A DNA stretch of 64,000 nucleotides, from assembly GCA_016706685.1 (NCBI GenBank), contig JADJJE010000027.1:1-64000 (forward strand), in the 5' to 3' direction. Origin of the DNA: Sandaracinaceae bacterium (lineage in GTDB: Bacteria; Myxococcota_A; Polyangia; Polyangiales; Houyiibacteriaceae). The notes under the pieces are model-generated. The model saw only the letters and a program-made list of their open reading frames with translations. It searched no databases and was not told where the DNA came from. The translations under genes and the position numbers were made by a program. Positions 58,196 to 64,000 of the stretch are shown in pieces; within the stretch, counting starts at the first letter, position 1, and each line of letters opens with the position of its first letter.

Positions 58196-59307
58196 GCCCA
58201 GCCCCTCGGCCGGGCGAGGGCTCGCGGTTCGTCACGGTGGCCGGTGGCGCGTTCTGCCAGCCGGGTCCTGCGGCCACGCCCTTCGTGCCGCGCGGCGTGG
58301 GCAGCTATCCGTTGCTGGACCACGTGGCGCGTGGGCGCCTCTCCCACGTGCACGACATCTTCGACCAGGCGCTCGCCCTCGGGCGCCCGCTCATCCGCAC
58401 CCACGCGTTCTTCGAAAGCGGCGACAGCCCCGGGCGCCTGCGCAGCGCCGATGGAACCTTCCACGAGCCGGGCTTCCGCGCGCTCGACACGGTGCTGGCG
58501 CTGGCGGCCGAGCGGGGCATCTCGCTGCTGCTGCCGGTGGCCAACAACTGGGCCGACTACGGCGGCGCCCCCGCCGTGGTGCGCATGGCGGCCCCCGACC
58601 GCAAGGACAAGGACGCCTTCTTCGACGACCCGCGCTGCATCCGCGCGCAGTCCGAGTTCATCCGCCACCTGGTCACCCGGGTGAACCACCGCACCGGGGT
58701 GCGCTACGGCGACGACCCCGCGGTGTTCGCCTGGGAGCTCTGCAACGAGGCGCGCCTCGAGCGCCGCGGCGCTTGGCCCGGCTTCCGGGTGAAGCGCGAC
58801 CCCGGGCGCACGTTGGCCCGCTGGGCCCTCGCCATGCGCGCGGCCTTCGACGCAGCAGGCACCCAACAGCGGGTGGGCTGGGGCGGGTCTGGCCACCGCG
58901 GCGACCACGGCGAAGACATGGACGCCGTGCTGGCCTCGGGCGCGGTGCACTTCGCCACGCTGCACCTCTACCCCTTCGCCACCCACCCCTGGCTGCTGCG
59001 GGTCCAGCCCTGGCACGCGCGCGCCACCGAGGCCGTCCGGGTGGGCGCGGAGCTGCTGCGCGATCGCGCCGCCCTGGCCCACGCGCACGGTGTCCCGCTG
59101 CTGGTGGAGGAGCTGGGCTGGAAGACCGGCCACCACACGCTCCAGGAAGAGCGCCTGCAGGTCATGCGCGGCTGGCTGCACGCGGCCCGTTCTCTCGGCC
59201 TGGGCATGCTCCCATGGATGATCGGCGAGCGTGGCCGGCCGGACTACGACGGCCTGTTGGTCCGCCCCGAGCACCAGGCGGTCTGCGCCCTGCTCACTGC
59301 GAGCTGA
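58192..59307 (+). CDS. GH5-like glycoside hydrolase, cytosolic
   Basis: 371 residues, GTG start overlapping the ACAD stop (GTGA). TIM-barrel glycosidase with acid/base Glu in WELCNEAR (about residue 185) and nucleophile Glu in LLVEELGWKTG (about 305). The overall pattern fits the GH5 mannanase-type clan (RGVGSYPLL near 30; HLYPFATHPW near 260). No signal peptide is visible, which is unusual for a polysaccharide hydrolase, so it may act on an intracellular glycan or be exported otherwise. The substrate is inferred at clan level only. Confidence 0.72.
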   Translation: MSPAPRPGEGSRFVTVAGGAFCQPGPAATPFVPRGVGSYPLLDHVARGRLSHVHDIFDQALALGRPLIRTHAFFESGDSPGRLRSADGTFHEPGFRALDTVLALAAERGISLLLPVANNWADYGGAPAVVRMAAPDRKDKDAFFDDPRCIRAQSEFIRHLVTRVNHRTGVRYGDDPAVFAWELCNEARLERRGAWPGFRVKRDPGRTLARWALAMRAAFDAAGTQQRVGWGGSGHRGDHGEDMDAVLASGAVHFATLHLYPFATHPWLLRVQPWHARATEAVRVGAELLRDRAALAHAHGVPLLVEELGWKTGHHTLQEERLQVMRGWLHAARSLGLGMLPWMIGERGRPDYDGLLVRPEHQAVCALLTAS

Positions 59308-59343
59308 TGCACACGGGCGTGGTGCTGCTATCTTCGGGCGGTC

Positions 59344-60414
59344 ATGAGCAAGCCCTTCGATCCGCACGGCGCCTTCACCGCCCTCGTCACGCCTTTCACG
59401 GGAAGCGGCGACGGAGCCAAGTGCGACGACGCGGCCTTCCGGGCCAACGTCGAGTTCCAGGTCGAGAACGGCATCACCGGCCTGGTCCCCTGCGGCACCA
59501 CGGGTGAGTCGCCCACGCTCACCTGGGAGGAGCACAACCGCGTCATCCAGCTGTGCGTGGAGGTCGCGGGCGCGCGCGTCAGCGTGCTGGCCGGCACCGG
59601 CAGCAACAGCACCGACGAGGCCATCTGGAGCAGCAAGCACGCGCGTGACCTCGGGGCCAGCGCCGGCCTGCTGGTGGACTGCTACTACAACGGGCCCAGC
59701 TCGCTCGAGCTCCGCGAGGAGTACTACGAGCGCGTGCTCGCGGCGGTGCCGGGGTTCCCCATCGTCCCGTACATCATCCCGGCTCGCAGCGGCTGCGCGC
59801 TCTCGGCGGCGGACCTCGCGCTGCTGCACCAGAACGCGCCGGACATGGTGCCCGCCGTGAAGCAGGCCACCGGCGATCTCGACCGCATGGCCGAGGACCG
59901 CATGCTGGCGGGCAGCTCGCTGGCCATCCTCTCCGGCGATGACGACCTCACGCTGGCCATGATGCGGGACACGCGCATCTCGGCGTCGGGCGTCATCAGC
60001 GTCATGAGCAACATCGTCCCAGGCGCCGTGTCGCAGCTGGTGCGCGCCCAGGCCGCTGCAGAGGATGAGCGGGCGCGCGCCCTCGAGGCCCAGCTCAAGC
60101 CGCTCTTCGGGCTGGTGGGCTGCGCCGTGCCGGCCAAGCGCACTCTGGCTGGCGGCCGCGAGGTGGTCACCACCGACAAGTTCCGCAACCCGAGCCCCGT
60201 GAAGACCATGATGGCGGGGCTGGGCATGCTCTCGCACGGCCTGCGCGCACCCCTCGGTTCCATGAGCCGCGCCGCCGTGGCCCAGTGCCGTGCCGCGCTG
60301 CGCACCGTGCACCAGAGCGCGCCCGAGCTGCTGCAGCCCATCGAGGCGGCCTTCTCGGTGTCCATCACAGCGAGGCTGGCGGACGACGACGTCTGGTCGG
60401 CGCTCTGCCGTTGA
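59344..60414 (+). CDS. DapA-family aldolase/dihydrodipicolinate synthase-like protein
   Basis: 356 residues. Class I aldolase barrel with GTTGESPTLTWEEH (about 50), the tyrosine loop in VPYIIPARSG, and the Schiff-base Lys in AVKQATGD (about 170). The family includes DapA, N-acetylneuraminate lyase and other pyruvate-aldolases; the length is about 60 residues longer than typical DapA, with an extra C-terminal helical part. The true substrate may be other than aspartate semialdehyde. TATCTT (59329-59334) is 9 nt before the ATG. Its stop overlaps the next start (TTGA). Confidence 0.82.
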   Translation: MSKPFDPHGAFTALVTPFTGSGDGAKCDDAAFRANVEFQVENGITGLVPCGTTGESPTLTWEEHNRVIQLCVEVAGARVSVLAGTGSNSTDEAIWSSKHARDLGASAGLLVDCYYNGPSSLELREEYYERVLAAVPGFPIVPYIIPARSGCALSAADLALLHQNAPDMVPAVKQATGDLDRMAEDRMLAGSSLAILSGDDDLTLAMMRDTRISASGVISVMSNIVPGAVSQLVRAQAAAEDERARALEAQLKPLFGLVGCAVPAKRTLAGGREVVTTDKFRNPSPVKTMMAGLGMLSHGLRAPLGSMSRAAVAQCRAALRTVHQSAPELLQPIEAAFSVSITARLADDDVWSALCR

Positions 60415-63173
60415 AGCCCGAAGACTTCGAGGGGCGGCCCTCGTTCGTGCAGCGCCACCGCCGCACCACGCGCGTGATCCTCGCGCTCACGCTGGGTGTG
60501 GGCATCGCGGGCCTGGCCACCTGTGCGCTGGTCCAGCGCTACCACCGCGGGCCGGCGAGCCTGGAGGCGGCCGGCGTCCAGGTCTACGTGGTGGAGAACG
60601 AGGAGCGCGCACCGCGCCGCCTGGGCGTGGTCGCCGCGCGTGGGGACGTGGTGCTGGTCAGCGAGACGCTCCGCGTGGTCATCGCCGGGGGCGAACGTGA
60701 AGACGCGCCGCTAGGGGCCGTGCTGGAGGCGTCGCTGGCCAACGGCGAGGGCCTCACGCGCGGCGCCACGCTCACCCCGGTGGTCACCGATGGCACCACC
60801 GACTACCCCGTGGAGTTCGAGTCCTTCCGGCTGGTGGAGCGCGGGCCAGAGGGCCGGCGCCTGGCCATGCGGCTGGAAGGCAAGGCCACCGTGGGCCGCA
60901 CGGAGGTGCGCGTGTTCCTCGAGTACCGCCTCAGCGACGACCGGCACGCGCTCATGATCGCCACCCAGCTGGTGAGCGACGACGAAGTGCAGCTGGCCGC
61001 GGGGCTGGTGGTCCGCTGGGGTGGCCACACACCCTTCGTCCCGGGCCACGGCCTGGTGGTGAGCTCGCTCGTGACCACCGCGCCGGTCATCGGAGCGGAC
61101 ATGCGCGCGGCCGACGGCATCACCGGGGCAGCCGTGTTCGCCCAAGGCCAGAACGTGGTCATCCAAGTGGAGACCGAGCAGCACGGCGACTCGGTGGAGC
61201 TCGACCAGACGCTCGTGTCGGTGGCCCCACGTGCCTTGGTTCCAGACGCGCCGCAGCGCCAGGGCTTTGGGCTCGCGCTCTCGTCCTACGGCTTCTCCGA
61301 CGCCGTGCGCCGCGTCGGTTGGCTCGAGGGGCGCCACTTCCCCGAGGCGTCCGTGGTGGTGCCGGGCGCGCCCACGGGTACGCACGTGCGGCTCGAGCGG
61401 CGCAGCGGCCCCATCTTGCTGGATGCCTATGTGGACGCGCGCGGCGTAGCCACGCTGCCGTTGCTGGGGGACCTCGCGGTGGGCGACTCGTTCGTGGTGC
61501 GCGCCGAGGCCTACGGCTACCTCCCGAGCGAGTCGCGCGAGGTGGTGGCGGGGGAGCGCGTGCGGCTGATCATCCCGAAGGGCGGGCAAGTCTGGGTGCG
61601 CCTCGGGGACCTGAGTGGCAGCCCCATGCCGGCGCGCATCCGCATCCTCGGGCGTGAGGGCACCGCCACGCCAGCCCTCGGCCCCGACCACTTCGCCAGC
61701 GGCGCAGGGGAGGCCGTGGTCACTGCCACCGGTGAGGCGGTCATCCCGCTCCCGCCGGGCGCCTACCGCATCATCGTCAGCCACGGCCCAGAGTGGTCCG
61801 TGGCGGTCTCCGATGTGGTCGTCACCGAGGGCACCCGCCCCGAGATCGACGCGCGCATCGAGCACGTGGTGCCACCGCGCGGTTGGGTGGCGTGCGACTT
61901 CCACGTGCACCAGTCGCCCAGCGACGACAGCGAGGTGCCCATCGAGGACCGCGTGGCCACGCTCGCTGCGGAGGGCATCGGGTTCGCGGTGCCGACGGAC
62001 CACAACCACGTCACGGACTATGCCCCCGCCATCGTGGCGCACGGCCTCACGGACTTCGGCACCGTCATCGGTGTGGAGGTCACCACCTGGGATCCGAACT
62101 TCGGGCACTTCAACGCCTTTCCCTTTCCACTGGACGAGGCGCTGCCCCGCAACGGCGCGCCAGTCTTCCGGCAGCGCACGCCCGCGGAGCTCTTCGCGGA
62201 GCTGCACGCGCTCGGGCCCGACGTGCTGGTGCAGGTCAACCACCCGCGGCTCGAGCCCAACATCGGATACTGGGATCTCACGGGCCTCGACTCCGCCACG
62301 GGGCAGGCTGCCGGTGGCCCCGGGGGCGCCTATGACGCCGGCTATGACTTGCTCGAGGTGTGGAACGGCTACGACCTCTCGCGCCCCACCTTCGTGGAGC
62401 GCGTCTTTCAAGAGTGGCTGGCGCTGCTGGAGACGGGCTTCCGTGTGGTGGGCACAGGCAACAGCGACTCGCATCTGGTGCGTTACTACTGGGCCGGCTA
62501 CCCGCGCACCTACGTCTATGCGCCCGACGGCGCGCGCGACCCCGCCACCATCCTCACGGCGCTGCGGGCCGGGCGCGTCTTCGTGACCAGCGGACCGTTC
62601 CTCGAGGTGAGCATCGCGGGGAGCCTGCCGGGTGACCGCGTGGTCGCGCAGGGCGGCGAGGTGCTGGTGGACGTGGTGGTGCGCGCCCCGGCCTACATCG
62701 ACGTGGCGGAGCTGCAGGTCTTCGTGGGGCGCACGCTGGTCACCACGCTCCCCATCCGGCACGCGGCTCCCGTGTTGCAGCCGGGGACGGTCGCTGCCGA
62801 CGAAGCGCCGCCCATCGTGCGCTACCAGGGCCAGCTGCGGGTGCCCGTGGACCGCGACGCGCCGCTGGTCGTGCGCGTGCGCTCCGACATGCCCATGGAC
62901 GACTTCCTGGGCCGCCGAGCGGTCATCCCCATGGCCTTCACCAACCCCATCTTCGTGGACGCGGACGGCGACGGCCTGCTGCGCTGGTTCCCCGCCGTCG
63001 ACGCGGGCGTGCCGCAGCCCGCGCGCGATGGCACAGCAGGGCCGGACGACGCGGGCCCCGTGCCCCCACCGACAGCGCCGTCACGCGCGACGCGCAGGAC
63101 TCAGAAGGCGGCGCGGGTCAGCTGTAGGATCTCGAAGATGGCGCGCGACGCGGGCGACTTGTTCAGCGTGTAG
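60411..63173 (+). CDS. CehA/McbA-family PHP-type metallohydrolase with N-terminal membrane anchor
   Basis: 920 residues, TTG start overlapping the dapA-like stop (TTGA). A membrane helix at about 24-45 is followed by a long beta-rich region. The PHP-type metal site begins at about residue 493 (CDFHVHQSP), with HNH-type NHNHVTD, NHPR (about 609) and GTGNSDSH (about 681). CehA-like enzymes hydrolyse carbamates or aromatic esters, and other members are uncharacterised. Most of the chain is predicted periplasmic. The last 24 codons overlap the convergent metF by 73 bp, an unusual arrangement. Confidence 0.75.
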   Translation: MKPEDFEGRPSFVQRHRRTTRVILALTLGVGIAGLATCALVQRYHRGPASLEAAGVQVYVVENEERAPRRLGVVAARGDVVLVSETLRVVIAGGEREDAPLGAVLEASLANGEGLTRGATLTPVVTDGTTDYPVEFESFRLVERGPEGRRLAMRLEGKATVGRTEVRVFLEYRLSDDRHALMIATQLVSDDEVQLAAGLVVRWGGHTPFVPGHGLVVSSLVTTAPVIGADMRAADGITGAAVFAQGQNVVIQVETEQHGDSVELDQTLVSVAPRALVPDAPQRQGFGLALSSYGFSDAVRRVGWLEGRHFPEASVVVPGAPTGTHVRLERRSGPILLDAYVDARGVATLPLLGDLAVGDSFVVRAEAYGYLPSESREVVAGERVRLIIPKGGQVWVRLGDLSGSPMPARIRILGREGTATPALGPDHFASGAGEAVVTATGEAVIPLPPGAYRIIVSHGPEWSVAVSDVVVTEGTRPEIDARIEHVVPPRGWVACDFHVHQSPSDDSEVPIEDRVATLAAEGIGFAVPTDHNHVTDYAPAIVAHGLTDFGTVIGVEVTTWDPNFGHFNAFPFPLDEALPRNGAPVFRQRTPAELFAELHALGPDVLVQVNHPRLEPNIGYWDLTGLDSATGQAAGGPGGAYDAGYDLLEVWNGYDLSRPTFVERVFQEWLALLETGFRVVGTGNSDSHLVRYYWAGYPRTYVYAPDGARDPATILTALRAGRVFVTSGPFLEVSIAGSLPGDRVVAQGGEVLVDVVVRAPAYIDVAELQVFVGRTLVTTLPIRHAAPVLQPGTVAADEAPPIVRYQGQLRVPVDRDAPLVVRVRSDMPMDDFLGRRAVIPMAFTNPIFVDADGDGLLRWFPAVDAGVPQPARDGTAGPDDAGPVPPPTAPSRATRRTQKAARVSCRISKMARDAGDLFSV

Positions 63174-64000
63174 AAGTGGATGCCCGGCACGCCCAGCGGC
63201 GCGGGCCCGAAGAAGTCTTCGCGCTGCGGCTCGAGCAGCTGGCGGCACTGGTGCGACGCGTACTGCACGCCGGCCCAGAAGACCTCCTGCGGGTCGTCCT
63301 CGATGGTGCGCAGGTGCTCGGCGAAGGGCTGCGGAAAGCTCGCTCCGCACATGGCCGTGAAGCGCTCGATCTGCTTCACGTTGGTCACCGGCATGATGCC
63401 CGCCACGATGGGCACCGCGACGCCCGCCTTCTGCGCGCGATCGCAGAAGCTCAGGAACGCGGCGTTCTCGAAGAACAGCTGCGACACCAGGAAGTCCACG
63501 CCGGCGTTCACCTTCTCCACCAGGTGGCGCAAGTCCGCGTCGGCGTCCGTGGCCTCGGGGTGCACCTCCGGGTAGCAGGCCGCGCCCACGCAGAACGCAT
63601 CGCCGTAGCGCTCACGGATGAACGACACCAGCTCGGTGCCATGCGTGAAGCCCCCGGCCACGGCCTCGAAGCGCTCGCTGCCCTTCGGCGGATCCCCGCG
63701 CAGAGCGAGCACGTTCTCGATGCCCAGCTCGCCCAAGCGGTCCAGGATCTCGGCGATCTCGTCGCGCGTGGAGCCCACGCAGGTGAGGTGCGCCATGGCC
63801 TCGATGCCCAGCTCGCGCTTGATGCGACCCACCAGCTCGATGGTGCGCGCGCGCGTGCTGCCGCCAGCGCCGTAGGTGACCGACACGTAGTCGGGGCGCA
63901 GCTTCGCGAGCTGCTCGAGGCTCTTCCACAAGACGACCTCGCCCGCCTCGGTCTTGGGCGGGAAGAACTCGAAGCTGAACACGGGGCGCTTGTGCTTCAG
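63101..64000 (-). CDS. metF: Methylenetetrahydrofolate reductase (5' end outside window)
   Basis: The frame runs to the window edge; the visible GTG start at 63982 is internal, since LKHKRPVFSFEFFPPKT continues upstream without stop. Family motifs: VFSFEFFPPKTEAG, SVTYGAGGSTRARTIEL, LTCVGSTRDEI, ALRGDPPKG, CYPEVHPEA and SQLFFENAAFLSFCDRA, as in bacterial MetF. The enzyme reduces 5,10-methylene-THF to 5-methyl-THF with NAD(P)H using FAD. It ends 73 bp inside the convergent CehA-like gene. Confidence 0.95.
   Translation of the reverse strand: MKHKRPVFSFEFFPPKTEAGEVVLWKSLEQLAKLRPDYVSVTYGAGGSTRARTIELVGRIKRELGIEAMAHLTCVGSTRDEIAEILDRLGELGIENVLALRGDPPKGSERFEAVAGGFTHGTELVSFIRERYGDAFCVGAACYPEVHPEATDADADLRHLVEKVNAGVDFLVSQLFFENAAFLSFCDRAQKAGVAVPIVAGIMPVTNVKQIERFTAMCGASFPQPFAEHLRTIEDDPQEVFWAGVQYASHQCRQLLEPQREDFFGPAPLGVPGIHFYTLNKSPASRAIFEILQLTRAAF

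Overview
The window is GC-rich (about 70 % by eye), densely coded and strongly biased to G/C in third codon positions. Its gene content points to a myxobacterium-like member of the Myxococcota, possibly near the Sandaracinaceae/Polyangiales. That content includes four Ser/Thr protein kinases, two sigma-54 response regulators, a hybrid histidine kinase, an OmpA protein with thrombospondin-3 repeats, many lipoproteins with Asp/Gly/Pro-rich stalks, and hypothetical proteins of types common in that phylum. This assignment is an inference from gene content; the window has no rRNA or tRNA gene to anchor it.

Layout. 1-11.7 kb: a pentameric ligand-gated ion channel fused to a periplasmic solute-binding domain, a lipoprotein, yebC, a phytoene-desaturase-like oxidoreductase, a haem-binding-domain protein, a quinone oxidoreductase, a 5'-nucleotidase-type metallophosphatase, a Cache-sensor Ser/Thr kinase, a DUF6151-like protein and a STAS-like protein. 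11.7-12.3 kb: an intergenic stretch with a hairpin repeat and a hexanucleotide tract. 12.3-19.2 kb: an HD phosphohydrolase, an NtrC-type regulator, an MshEN-domain protein, and an apbE / sigma-54 regulator / small membrane protein operon. 19.3-25.4 kb: a DUF4159 protein with a large membrane partner, two lipoproteins and a hypothetical. 25.5-30.6 kb: a zinc-ribbon RTMLG-motif membrane protein, a zinc-ribbon kinase and a beta-propeller. 30.6-42.9 kb: queA-tgt, a hot-dog-like protein, two paralogous membrane kinases with HLD/DWG motifs, purH-purD and a membrane toroid protein. 42.9-47.4 kb: an HExxH-like protein, the hybrid histidine kinase, a V4R-like protein, a gene remnant, a second copy of the hairpin repeat and a small gene. 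47.4-55.0 kb: an RluA synthase, DUF72, OmpA, a lipoprotein and a frameshifted TPR protein. 55.0-64.0 kb: two acyl-CoA dehydrogenases (one broken twice), an AgmX-like lipoprotein, a GH5-like hydrolase, a DapA-family protein, a CehA/McbA-like metallohydrolase, and metF, which runs off the window edge.

The most interesting items are: (1) the channel-receptor fusion at the left end, in which an ion channel carries its own dipeptide/oligopeptide-type binding domain on the periplasmic C-terminus; (2) a repeat of about 148 bp present twice, whose 104-bp core is conserved while its 23-24-bp outer stem differs in sequence but keeps its complementarity; (3) a recurring TAnnnT box 6-10 nt before the start codon of many first genes, which suggests widespread leaderless or near-leaderless transcription; (4) the kinase-linked RTMLG-motif operon.

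Three genes carry single-base frame breaks in homopolymers or repeats (near 300, 52,319, and 57,120 plus 57,525), and a fourth locus is a remnant. Some of these may be assembly errors and should be checked against reads before being called pseudogenes.
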